NCBI GenBank assembly: GCA_026706985.1
Contig: JAPOXR010000060.1
Location: forward strand, 1 to 64,000
Direction: 5' to 3'
Origin: Paracoccaceae bacterium
GTDB lineage: Bacteria > Pseudomonadota > Alphaproteobacteria > Rhodobacterales > Rhodobacteraceae
DNA length: 64,000 bases
Part shown: positions 45,547 through 54,054 of the stretch, piece after piece
Position numbering within the stretch: the first letter of the stretch is position 1
Layout: each line of letters begins with the position of its first letter
The notes under the pieces: generated by a model
Database searches by the model: none
What the model was told of the DNA's origin: nothing
The model's input: only the letters and a program-made list of their open reading frames with translations
Made by a program: the position numbers and the translations under genes

Positions 45547-47850
45547 ATGCGCACGGTCCACAAACCACTGCCCCACGATGCGGCTCGGCTGCATGTCACC
45601 GGCGAGGCCGTCTATGTCGATGATATTCCGCTGCCGGCCAACACGCTGCATCTCGCTTTCGGCCTGTCGACGGTCGCGCATGGCGACATCCTTGCGCTCG
45701 ATCTGGACGAGGTCCGGCAGGCCGAAGGTGTCGTCGCTGTTCTCACCGCTTCCGGGCTGCCGGCGGCAAATGATGTTTCGCCGGCGGCGCATGATGAACC
45801 GCTGCTTGCCATCGACAAGGTGCATTTTGTCGGCCAGCCGGTATTTCTGGTTGCCGCGGAATCGCATCTACAGGCACGCCGGGCAGCCGCCCTGGGCCGG
45901 ATAAGCTATCGCCAATTGCCTTCCATCCTGTCGATTGAGGATGCTTTGGCTGCCGACAGCCAGCTGGAGCCGCCACTGAACTACCGGAAAGGCAATCCGG
46001 AACAGATCCTGGGCAAGGCTCCGCATATTGTTTCCGGACGAATCGGGATCGGCGGACAGGAGCATTTCTATCTTGAGGGGCAGGTGGCGCTGGCGGTACC
46101 GCTCGAAGGCGGCGACATGCTCATCCACAGTTCGAGCCAGCATCCGACTGAAATCCAGCACAAGGTCGCGGAGGCAATCGGCCGGCCCATGCATGCGGTG
46201 CGCACCGAGGTACGGCGCATGGGGGGTGGATTCGGCGGCAAGGAAAGCCAGGGCAATGCACCTGCCTGCGCATGCGCGGTCATGGCCATGCTGACCGGGT
46301 CTGCGTGCAAGATGCGTTATGACCGCGATGATGACATGGCCATCACCGGCAAACGTCACGATGCCGCCATCCGCTACCGGGCGGGCTTTGACGATGATGG
46401 CCGGATTCAGGCAGTGGAATACATCCAGGATATCCGCTGCGGTTGGTCGCGGGACCTGTCACTGCCGGTCGCCGACCGGGCCATGCTGCATGCCGACAAT
46501 TGCTACAATCTGCCCGCGGTGAGCATCACGTCCACGCGCCTGCGCACCAACACGCAATCGGCAACGGCGTTCCGCGGATTTGGCGGCCCGCAGGGAATGC
46601 TGGGCTGCGAACGCGTGCTTGATCACATCGCATTCACCCTCGGTAAAGACCCCGCCGAGGTGCGCAAAGTGAATTTCTATGCGCCTCAGAACACGCCGCG
46701 GCCCGACAGGACCTTCTATGACATGCCGGTCGAGGATTGCGTCATTGATGACATCATCGAAGAGTTGATGGAGAGTTGCGGTTATGCCGAGCGGCGGGCG
46801 GAAATCCGCGCCTGGAACAGGGAACGGGAAAATCTGCGGCGCGGGATCGCGCTCAGCCCGGTCAAATTCGGGATTTCATTCACCCTGACCCATCTCAACC
46901 AGGCCGGCGCCCTCGTGCATGTGTATCAGGACGGATCCATCCACATAAATCATGGCGGGACCGAGATGGGACAGGGGCTGTTCATCAAGGTGGCGCAGGT
47001 CGCGGCGGAGGCGTTTGGACAACCGATGGAGGCAGTCAAAATCACTGCGACGGACACCGGTAAAGTTCCCAATACCTCGCCGACAGCGGCATCCTCCGGC
47101 TCCGACCTCAACGGCATGGCGGTGAAGCGGGCCTGCGACGAGATCACCGGGCGGCTGGTTGATTTGCTGGCCTCGCTGCATCAGGTGAAACCCGCCGAGG
47201 TTAAATTCCGCAATGGCGGATTTGAAGTCGGCGGTGGTTCATACAGTTTCGGTGAAACCATAAAACTGGCCTATATGAACCGGGTTTCACTCTCGGCAAC
47301 CGGATTCTATGCGACCCCCAAAGTCATCTGGGACCGCATCGCCGGCAAGGGACGGCCGTTTTTCTATTTCGCTTACGGTGCCGCGGTTTCGGAAGTCGTA
47401 ATCGACACTCTCACCGGCGAGAACCGAATTCTCCGCGCCGACATTCTGCATGATGTCGGCAAATCGCTGAACCCGGCAATCGATATCGGTCAGATTGAGG
47501 GTGGCTATGTGCAGGGCGCCGGCTGGCTCACGACCGAGGAACTGGTCTGGAACGCGGATGGAAAATTGATGACGCACGCGCCTTCCACTTATAAGATTCC
47601 AGCCTGCTCGGACCGACCGCGCGAATTCAACATCCGGCTCTGGGAACAGGGCCGCAACCGGGAACATACAGTGTACCGATCGAAAGCGGTCGGCGAACCG
47701 CCCCTTATGCTCGGCATTTCGGCGTTTCTGGCGCTGTCAGACGCCGTTGCCGCATGCGGCGACGGATCGGTTTATCCGCATCTTGACGCGCCGGCGACAC
47801 CGGAGCGGATATTGGCGGCAGTGGCGCGCCAGCAGGGGGTTCGGGCGTGA
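45547..47850 (+). CDS. xdhB: XdhB, xanthine dehydrogenase molybdenum subunit
   Basis: 767-residue molybdenum-cofactor subunit that hydroxylates hypoxanthine to xanthine to urate. The Moco-binding blocks are GGGFGGKESQGNA, TAFRGFGGPQGM, GTEMGQGLFIKV, and PTAASSGSDLNGMA. The catalytic Glu is in KAVGEPPLMLG near the C-terminus. Length matches the bacterial XdhB. It begins two bases after the xdhA stop and overlaps xdhC (GTGA). Confidence 0.97.
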   Translation: MRTVHKPLPHDAARLHVTGEAVYVDDIPLPANTLHLAFGLSTVAHGDILALDLDEVRQAEGVVAVLTASGLPAANDVSPAAHDEPLLAIDKVHFVGQPVFLVAAESHLQARRAAALGRISYRQLPSILSIEDALAADSQLEPPLNYRKGNPEQILGKAPHIVSGRIGIGGQEHFYLEGQVALAVPLEGGDMLIHSSSQHPTEIQHKVAEAIGRPMHAVRTEVRRMGGGFGGKESQGNAPACACAVMAMLTGSACKMRYDRDDDMAITGKRHDAAIRYRAGFDDDGRIQAVEYIQDIRCGWSRDLSLPVADRAMLHADNCYNLPAVSITSTRLRTNTQSATAFRGFGGPQGMLGCERVLDHIAFTLGKDPAEVRKVNFYAPQNTPRPDRTFYDMPVEDCVIDDIIEELMESCGYAERRAEIRAWNRERENLRRGIALSPVKFGISFTLTHLNQAGALVHVYQDGSIHINHGGTEMGQGLFIKVAQVAAEAFGQPMEAVKITATDTGKVPNTSPTAASSGSDLNGMAVKRACDEITGRLVDLLASLHQVKPAEVKFRNGGFEVGGGSYSFGETIKLAYMNRVSLSATGFYATPKVIWDRIAGKGRPFFYFAYGAAVSEVVIDTLTGENRILRADILHDVGKSLNPAIDIGQIEGGYVQGAGWLTTEELVWNADGKLMTHAPSTYKIPACSDRPREFNIRLWEQGRNREHTVYRSKAVGEPPLMLGISAFLALSDAVAACGDGSVYPHLDAPATPERILAAVARQQGVRA

Positions 47851-48752
47851 GCATTGATCTCGACGCGCTGTGCCGGCAGTTGCGACGACATGACAGGGTA
47901 GCACGCATTGTCATCACCGCGACCGAAGGATCCTCACCGCGTGAGGCGGGCGCCTCGATGCTGGTCTGGAATGGCGGGCAGGAAGGGAGCATCGGCGGTG
48001 GTGCATTGGAGTATGAATGTGTGGCCGCCGCGCGCGAGCGGCTCAGCGGCGCGTCTCCGCACGCCGATTATGCGCGCCGGTCGTTGGGACCCGGGCTCGG
48101 CCAGTGCTGCGGTGGTTCGGTGACACTGGTGACAGAAATTTTCGACCGCAATGCCGTCGCCAGGCTTTCGGAAACACAGGCGCTGTTCATCCGCCCGCTG
48201 CAGCATGGTGCCGGTTGCGCACCCGACGGACTTCGGGAAACGAAGTCGGAGGTTGCCATCGCCGATGGCTGGATCGTGGAACCGGTGGCCCGGCCAGGCC
48301 GACATATCTGGATTTACGGCGCTGGCCATGTCGGAAGGGCAATCGTTTCGGTATTGGCGCCACTGCCGGGATTCCAGATTGTCTGGGTTGATGTCGGGCT
48401 GGAACGGTATCCGGACCGGGAATGGCCCAATGTCAGAAAACTTCCCGCCGTCAATCCGGCGGACACGGTCGGTCTCGCCGAGCCTGACTCGGAACATCTC
48501 ATCATGACCTATTCGCACGGTTTCGATCAGGAAATCTGCAATCGGATTTTGGCGAGCCGGTTCCGTTCAGCCGGGCTGATCGGTTCGGCGACAAAATGGA
48601 AACGCTTCCGCAGACGCCTGATCGATGCCGGACATAAGCCTGATGCGGTCGATCGGATCGAATGCCCGATCGGCGACAGTTCGCTCGGCAAGCACCCGCA
48701 GGCCATCGCGGTCGGCGTTGTTTCCCGGCTGCTGCAGAGGCACGCGGAATGA
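47847..48752 (+). CDS. xdhC: XdhC, molybdenum-cofactor sulfuration/insertion chaperone
   Basis: 301-residue cytoplasmic accessory protein that binds the cofactor, promotes its sulfuration and inserts it into XdhB. The N-terminal XdhC/CoxI block is TATEGSSPREAGASMLVW with GSIGGGALEYECVA. LGPGLGQCCGGSVTLVTEI carries the conserved CC pair. A Rossmann-like C-terminal domain contains IYGAGHVGRAIVSVL and GLIGSATKWKRFRRRL. The start is GTG at 47847, four bases overlapping xdhB; its stop overlaps the following ABC gene. Confidence 0.95.
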   Translation: MSIDLDALCRQLRRHDRVARIVITATEGSSPREAGASMLVWNGGQEGSIGGGALEYECVAAARERLSGASPHADYARRSLGPGLGQCCGGSVTLVTEIFDRNAVARLSETQALFIRPLQHGAGCAPDGLRETKSEVAIADGWIVEPVARPGRHIWIYGAGHVGRAIVSVLAPLPGFQIVWVDVGLERYPDREWPNVRKLPAVNPADTVGLAEPDSEHLIMTYSHGFDQEICNRILASRFRSAGLIGSATKWKRFRRRLIDAGHKPDAVDRIECPIGDSSLGKHPQAIAVGVVSRLLQRHAE

Positions 48753-50275
48753 CGGGTATGTTTTTCCGTGCCCAAGAGATTTCCAAGTCCTTTCCGGGAG
48801 TCAAAGCCAATGACCGGGTGGATTTCGAAATGGCGACGGGCGAAATCCATGCGCTGTTCGGTGAGAACGGTTCCGGCAAATCAACCCTGGTGAAAACAAT
48901 TTATGGGTTGGCGCAGCCGGATGAAGGTCGGATGTGGCTGCGGGGCGAGGACTATATGCCGCGCTCCCCGCAGCAGGCGCGGGCCAAGGGCGTGACCATG
49001 GTCTTTCAGCATTTCTCACTGTTTGATGCCATGAGTGTCGCCGAGAACATCGCTCTTGGCATGGATCAACCGCCGCCGCGTGCACGCTTGTCGGAAATGA
49101 TCGCCAACACCGGTGAGCGTTACGGCTTACCGCTCAGCCCCGACAGCCGGGTCGGAGATCTCTCCGTCGGCGAAAGGCAACGGGTCGAGATTATCCGCTG
49201 CCTGCTGCAGGATCCGGATTTGCTGATTATGGACGAGCCGACCTCGGTGCTGACGCCGCAGGAGGTCGATACCCTGTTCGCGACCCTGCGCCAGCTGGTC
49301 GCTGAGGGAACGGCCATTCTCTATATTTCGCACAAGCTTGAGGAAATCCGCGAATTATGTGACCGGGCCACCATTCTGCGTGGCGGCCGGGTGGTGGCGA
49401 AGTGCGATCCGAAGGAAAAATCCGCACGCGAACTCGCCGAACTCATGGTCGGGCGGTCATTTTCGGCCCCGGCGAGGGCGGCATCGGCCACCGAAGGTGA
49501 GTTACTGCTTGAGGCCAGTGGCCTGTCGCTGCCGCCGGTCAGCGTTTTCGGAACCGGTCTCACCGGCGTCTCCTTCTCGGTCCGGGCCGGCGAAGTGCTG
49601 GGGATTGCCGGTGTCGCCGGCAACGGGCAGGAAGAACTGGCCGCCGCCCTGTCCGGTGAATCCCGCGCCTCCGGCTCATTGCGGCTTGACGGCGTTGAAC
49701 TGCAGGGAAAAGGCATCAATGAAAGGCGGCGGCTCGGCCTGTCGGCGGCTCCGGAGGAGCGCCTCGGCCATTCGGCGGCCCCCGATATGAGCCTGACGGA
49801 AAACGCCTATCTGACCGCCGCGGTGCGCATGCGCCTGTCGCCGGGCGGTATAGTGGACTGGTCGGCCGCTCGGTCATTCGCCGAATCGGTCATGCACAGC
49901 TTTGATGTCCGGGCAGCCGGGCCGTTCAGCGCCGCCCGCGCGCTTTCCGGGGGCAATCTGCAGAAATTTGTCATCGGCCGGGAAATCCTGCAGACACCGC
50001 GCGCTTTGGTGGTAAATCAACCCACCTGGGGTGTCGATGCGGCGGCGGCTTCGGTAATCCGGCAGGCATTGCTCGACATGGCGGAGGACGGGGCAGCGAT
50101 TGTTGTCATCAGTCAGGATCTGGATGAGCTGATCGAAATTTCCTCGACCATAGCTGTGCTGAATGGTGGCCGGTTATCGGAGCAGCTGCGGGTGGAAAAC
50201 GTGACGCGGGATGAGCTTGGCCTGTTGATGGGCGGCGCCAAAGGATTGCGGGAGGTGGCGGATGCTGCGGCTTGA
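48749..50275 (+). CDS. nucleoside/purine-type ABC transporter, double ATPase
   Basis: 508-residue cytoplasmic ATPase with two ABC units, as in sugar and BMP-type (basic membrane protein) importers. The first Walker A is GENGSGKST, with the signature LSVGERQRV (replacing LSGGQ) and FDEPTS-like MDEPTSVLTPQEV. The second half keeps AGVAGNGQEELAAAL and LSGGNLQKFV but has a degenerate Walker A, the usual state for this class. The start at ATG 48749 overlaps the xdhC stop, so the importer is co-translated with xanthine dehydrogenase maturation. Substrate is therefore probably a purine base or nucleoside (inference). Confidence 0.93.
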   Translation: MTGMFFRAQEISKSFPGVKANDRVDFEMATGEIHALFGENGSGKSTLVKTIYGLAQPDEGRMWLRGEDYMPRSPQQARAKGVTMVFQHFSLFDAMSVAENIALGMDQPPPRARLSEMIANTGERYGLPLSPDSRVGDLSVGERQRVEIIRCLLQDPDLLIMDEPTSVLTPQEVDTLFATLRQLVAEGTAILYISHKLEEIRELCDRATILRGGRVVAKCDPKEKSARELAELMVGRSFSAPARAASATEGELLLEASGLSLPPVSVFGTGLTGVSFSVRAGEVLGIAGVAGNGQEELAAALSGESRASGSLRLDGVELQGKGINERRRLGLSAAPEERLGHSAAPDMSLTENAYLTAAVRMRLSPGGIVDWSAARSFAESVMHSFDVRAAGPFSAARALSGGNLQKFVIGREILQTPRALVVNQPTWGVDAAAASVIRQALLDMAEDGAAIVVISQDLDELIEISSTIAVLNGGRLSEQLRVENVTRDELGLLMGGAKGLREVADAAA

Positions 50276-51347
50276 ACCGCGCCTTGAGGCTTCCCGGACA
50301 TGGGCGGCACTGACCCCGGTGATGGCGGTGGCGGCAACCATGGTTGCCGGCGCCGTGATGTTCGCATTGCTGGGCAAGGATCCGTTGGTTGCCATCCGGA
50401 CGATCTTCTGGGCGCCTCTCTTTGATCCCGCCCTCGCCGCATATGCGCGTCCGCAGATATTGGTGAAGGCGGCGCCTTTGATTCTTATCGCCATCGGCCT
50501 GTCACTCGGTTTCCGTGCCAATATCTGGAATATCGGCGCCGAAGGACAATATGTCATGGGTGCCGTGGCCGGCGGCGGCGCGGCGCTGGCTTTCTACCCG
50601 CTTGACGCCTGGTGGCTGTTTCCCTTCATGTTGTTCTGCGGCCTTCTCGGCGGCCTGCTATGGGGATTGATTCCGGCATTTCTGAAGGTCACATTCAGAG
50701 CCAATGAAATCCTGGTGTCGCTGATGCTGGTCTATGTGGCGGAACAGTATCTGGCATCGGTTGCGCTCGGCCTGCTGCGCAACCCGGACGGTGCCGGATT
50801 TCCAGGATCACGCAATCTGCAGACCTATGAGAGCGCCCACAATGCCGAACTCATTGCCGGCACCGGGATTCATCTCGGGGTGGTGACTGCAGCGCTGGCA
50901 GTGGTCATGGTTTACGCCCTGTTACGGATGCATCGCACCGGCTTTGAGATCAAACTGTCCGGCCAGTCCCCCCGCGCCGCGCGCTTCGCCGGTGTGAACC
51001 AGGCGGTGCTGACCTATTTCTGCCTCGGTACCGGCGGAGCGTTTGCCGGATTGGCGGGAATTTTTGAGCTCTCCGGACCTTCGGGGCAGCTGTCGATCGA
51101 TTTCAATGTCGGCTATGGATTCACCGCCATCATCGTCGCTTTTCTCGGTCGGCTGCACCCGTTCGGCATCGTTTTCGCCGGATTACTGATGGCCCTCACC
51201 TATATCGGAGGCGAAATGGCACAATTCATGCTTAACCTCCCATCGGCGGCGATTCAGGCATTCCAGGGGATGCTCCTGTTCTTTCTGTTGTCGATGGAAT
51301 TTCTGACCCGCTACCGGATCCGCATCCGTCGTCTGGAGCGTAACTGA
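50262..51347 (+). CDS. BMP-type ABC permease, first subunit
   Basis: 361-residue inner-membrane permease of the branched-chain amino acid/ribose superfamily type found in nucleoside importers (YufP-like). About nine hydrophobic segments; typical pieces are GFRANIWNIGAEGQYVMGAV, FKVTFRANEILVSLMLVYVAE and FSGLLMALTYIGGEMAQ-like near the end. It overlaps the ATPase gene by 14 bases and precedes the second permease by one base. Confidence 0.92.
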   Translation: MLRLEPRLEASRTWAALTPVMAVAATMVAGAVMFALLGKDPLVAIRTIFWAPLFDPALAAYARPQILVKAAPLILIAIGLSLGFRANIWNIGAEGQYVMGAVAGGGAALAFYPLDAWWLFPFMLFCGLLGGLLWGLIPAFLKVTFRANEILVSLMLVYVAEQYLASVALGLLRNPDGAGFPGSRNLQTYESAHNAELIAGTGIHLGVVTAALAVVMVYALLRMHRTGFEIKLSGQSPRAARFAGVNQAVLTYFCLGTGGAFAGLAGIFELSGPSGQLSIDFNVGYGFTAIIVAFLGRLHPFGIVFAGLLMALTYIGGEMAQFMLNLPSAAIQAFQGMLLFFLLSMEFLTRYRIRIRRLERN

Positions 51348-51348
51348 C

Positions 51349-52281
51349 ATGGATTTCGGAGCCATCAATCCACTGACTTTGATCGCCACCATGATCGTGG
51401 CGGCGATGCCGGTTCTGTTTGCCGCCATCGGTGAATTGGTGGTGGAGAAATCAGGCGTGCTCAATCTCGGCGTCGAGGGGCTGATGATTATCGGTGCGGT
51501 CAGCGGTTTCATTGTCGCCGTCGAATCCGGATCCGCAGTCACCGGCCTGTTCGCGTCGGTCTTCGCCGGCGCGGCACTGGCGCTTATTTTCGGCATTCTG
51601 ACGCAGTTTTTTCACTCCAACCAGGTCGCGACCGGACTTGCACTCACTCTTTTCGGATTGGGCCTGTCGGCACTGCTTGGACAGTCTTATGCCGGGATCA
51701 AACCGCCATCCTTCCCTTATCCGGATTTCGGACCTCTGGCGGATTTACCGGTTCTCGGTCTGTTGCTGTTCCGGTATGATGCGCTGGTCTATTTTTCCGC
51801 CGTTCTCGTGGTCGCTGTGTGGTGGTTTCTCGGTTACTCCCGGGCCGGTCTGGCGCTGCGCGCCGTCGGCGAGAATCACGACGCCGCCCACTCGCTCGGC
51901 TACAAAGTCGTGCGCACGCGGATCCTGGCGATCCTGTTCGGCGGCGCCTGTGGCGGCTTGGGTGGGGCCTACATAGCGCTGATTCGGGTGCCGCAATGGA
52001 CGGATGGGGTGACAGCGGGCGCTGGCTGGATTGCCCTCGCCCTCGTGGTATTCAGTTCCTGGCGGCCTTTCCGGGTCGTGCTCGGCGCATGTCTGTTCGG
52101 CGGTGTGACGCTGCTGCAGTTGAATTTTCAGGCGGTCGGAATCGAAATAAACGCCGCCTATCTGTCAATGGCGCCGTATTTAGTGACAATTCTCGCACTT
52201 GTCGCTATTTCTGGATCCGGTAGACGGGCGGCGCTGGATGCGCCGGATTCGTTGGGAAAACCGTTCCGCGCCAGCGCGTGA
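51349..52281 (+). CDS. BMP-type ABC permease, second subunit
   Basis: 310-residue inner-membrane permease (YufQ-like), partner of the preceding subunit. It shows LFAAIGELVVEKSGVLNLGVEGLMIIGA near residue 25 and SLGYKVVRTRILAILFGGACGGLGGAYIAL after residue 180, conserved in this family. Encoded one base after the first permease, so translation is coupled. Confidence 0.93.
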   Translation: MDFGAINPLTLIATMIVAAMPVLFAAIGELVVEKSGVLNLGVEGLMIIGAVSGFIVAVESGSAVTGLFASVFAGAALALIFGILTQFFHSNQVATGLALTLFGLGLSALLGQSYAGIKPPSFPYPDFGPLADLPVLGLLLFRYDALVYFSAVLVVAVWWFLGYSRAGLALRAVGENHDAAHSLGYKVVRTRILAILFGGACGGLGGAYIALIRVPQWTDGVTAGAGWIALALVVFSSWRPFRVVLGACLFGGVTLLQLNFQAVGIEINAAYLSMAPYLVTILALVAISGSGRRAALDAPDSLGKPFRASA

Positions 52282-52332
52282 CGGATTTGGAGTGATCTCT
52301 GATTTTGAAGGGTAATGGAAAAGGAAACAGCA

Positions 52333-53409
52333 ATGTTCAAACATCGTTTACTGGCGGCAGCGGCGGCTGTCGCAGGAGCCGTGCTGGCGGCCGCGCCGGG
52401 TGCGGCCGATCCGCTCAAGGTCGGCTTCATTTATGTCGGCCCGATCGGCGATTTCGGTTGGACTTACGAACACGACCAGGGCCGGCTGGCGGTCGAAGCG
52501 GCGCATGGTGACAAGGTTGAAACCACCTTCGTGGAAAATGTTCCGGAAGGCGGCGACTCGGAACGGGTGCTGACGCAGATGGCACTTTCCGGGCATGATC
52601 TGATCTTCACCACATCCTTCGGTTATATGGATCCGACCATTAATGTGGCGGCGAAGTTTCCGGATGTGAAATTCGAGCATGCGACCGGCTATAAACGCGC
52701 CGACAATGTTTCGACCTATTCCGCGCGTTTCTATGAAGGGCGTGCCGTGATCGGACATATCGCCGGCAAAATGACCAAAACCAACACCATCGGCTACATC
52801 GCATCCTATCCGATTCCGGAAGTGATCCGGGGCATCAACGCCGCCTACATCCATGCGAAGAAGGTCAATCCCGATGTCAATTTCAAGATTGTCTGGGTGT
52901 TCACATGGTTTGATCCGGCGAAGGAAGCCGACGCTGCGACTACATTGATCGAGCAGGGTGCCGATGTCATCATGCAGCACACCGACTCGCCGGCGGCAAT
53001 GACAATCGCCGAAGAGAAAGGCGTCTATGCTTTCGGACAGGCATCGGACATGAAGCAGTTCGGCCCGAATGCGCGCCTGTCCTCCATCATCGATGATTGG
53101 GCACCCTATTATGTGCAGCGCGTTGCCGATGTGCTCGACGGAAGCTGGGAAAGCATTGACACCTGGCATGGCATCAAGGAAGGCATGGTGGAAATCGGCG
53201 AATTCTCGGATCAGATTCCGGCTGATATCCAGGCCGAAGCGCAGGCGATTTCCGATGCCATCGTTTCCGGCGAATACCATACGTTCACCGGTCCTTTGAA
53301 CAGACAGGATGGCTCGCCATGGTTGGCTGAAGGGGAGACCGCCGATGACGGGACTCTCCTCGGCATGAATTTCTATGTCGAAGGCATCGAAGGAAGTATC
53401 CCGCAATAA
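52333..53409 (+). CDS. BMP-family substrate-binding protein (probable purine/nucleoside binder)
   Basis: 358-residue periplasmic binding protein of the PnrA/Bmp family. A signal peptide covers about residues 1-25 (ends GAADP region) without a lipobox Cys, so it should be a free periplasmic protein. The family start LKVGFIYVGPIGDFGWTYEHDQG, the ligand loop TTSFGYMDP, and QHTDSPAAMTIAEEKGVYAFGQ are present. The ATG at 52333 is preceded by AAGGA. Position after xdhABC and the two permeases makes a purine ligand likely. It is the last gene of the operon. Confidence 0.93.
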   Translation: MFKHRLLAAAAAVAGAVLAAAPGAADPLKVGFIYVGPIGDFGWTYEHDQGRLAVEAAHGDKVETTFVENVPEGGDSERVLTQMALSGHDLIFTTSFGYMDPTINVAAKFPDVKFEHATGYKRADNVSTYSARFYEGRAVIGHIAGKMTKTNTIGYIASYPIPEVIRGINAAYIHAKKVNPDVNFKIVWVFTWFDPAKEADAATTLIEQGADVIMQHTDSPAAMTIAEEKGVYAFGQASDMKQFGPNARLSSIIDDWAPYYVQRVADVLDGSWESIDTWHGIKEGMVEIGEFSDQIPADIQAEAQAISDAIVSGEYHTFTGPLNRQDGSPWLAEGETADDGTLLGMNFYVEGIEGSIPQ

Positions 53410-53434
53410 ATCTCTGTTGCGGTTAAGTAAGCCT

Positions 53435-53466
53435 GGCGCGGGTCAGCCGGATTCGGCACCCGCGCC
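53435..53466. terminator. GC-rich hairpin between convergent operons
   Basis: GGCGCGGGT (53435-53443) pairs perfectly with ACCCGCGCC (53458-53466), and the loop can form a further four-pair stem (GCCG with CGGC). The left arm touches the stop of the minus-strand DUF3726 gene. No T-run follows on either strand, so it may act as a roadblock or 3' end stabiliser for both operons, not as a classical terminator. Confidence 0.5.
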
Positions 53467-54054
53467 AAGCTGACGCGACATCTCGCTCGCCGGCACATAG
53501 GTCTGCTCCGCGAGGCGGCAGATCCGTTCCCACACATTATCCGGAACAGAACCGCGCTCCTGTTTGGGGATCGGGCATGAAACCTGATCCGGGCCGGCCT
53601 CGATATCGAGCCGGGTTTCCGCACCGGGATCGGGTATTTTGCCATCGAACCCGGTCGCGCCGACAGTGAGCAGAAAGCGGGAAGTTCGGAAACGGAAACC
53701 GGTGCCATAGGAAAGCGATGCCGCACCCGCCAGCGCGACAGCTGATTCGATACCACCCTTCCATCGCCGGAAACGGAAGCGCCGGCCGGGCATGGCCGCA
53801 ACCAGATCGAACGCCGATATGCAGGCCAGTGCCAGCGGATGATCTGTTTCCCAGCCGAACTCCATGTTCCGGATATCGGGTAGCACCGGCGCGGTTTCAC
53901 TGAGCTCCAGCAGCGGCTCAAGGCTGATGCGGCTATGCCGGACCAGCCAGACGGCCGCCCGGCCAAACTCCTCGGCGACGCCGTAGTCACAGCCGAGAAC
54001 GGAGCAGGCCTTGCGCATGCCGAGTTCGATCTCGTTAAAGGAGAGTTCCGCCAT
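53443..54054 (-). CDS. DUF3726-type uncharacterised protein
   Basis: 203-residue protein, last gene of the choline-sulfate operon. The N-terminal pattern SFNEIELGMRKACSVLGCDYGVAEEFGRAAVWL fits my recollection of DUF3726. No signal peptide or membrane helix is seen, so it is probably cytoplasmic. It shares one base with the stop of the upstream gene. Function is unknown; the operon context suggests a link with choline-derived metabolism. Confidence 0.7.
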   Translation of the reverse strand: MAELSFNEIELGMRKACSVLGCDYGVAEEFGRAAVWLVRHSRISLEPLLELSETAPVLPDIRNMEFGWETDHPLALACISAFDLVAAMPGRRFRFRRWKGGIESAVALAGAASLSYGTGFRFRTSRFLLTVGATGFDGKIPDPGAETRLDIEAGPDQVSCPIPKQERGSVPDNVWERICRLAEQTYVPASEMSRQLGAGAESG

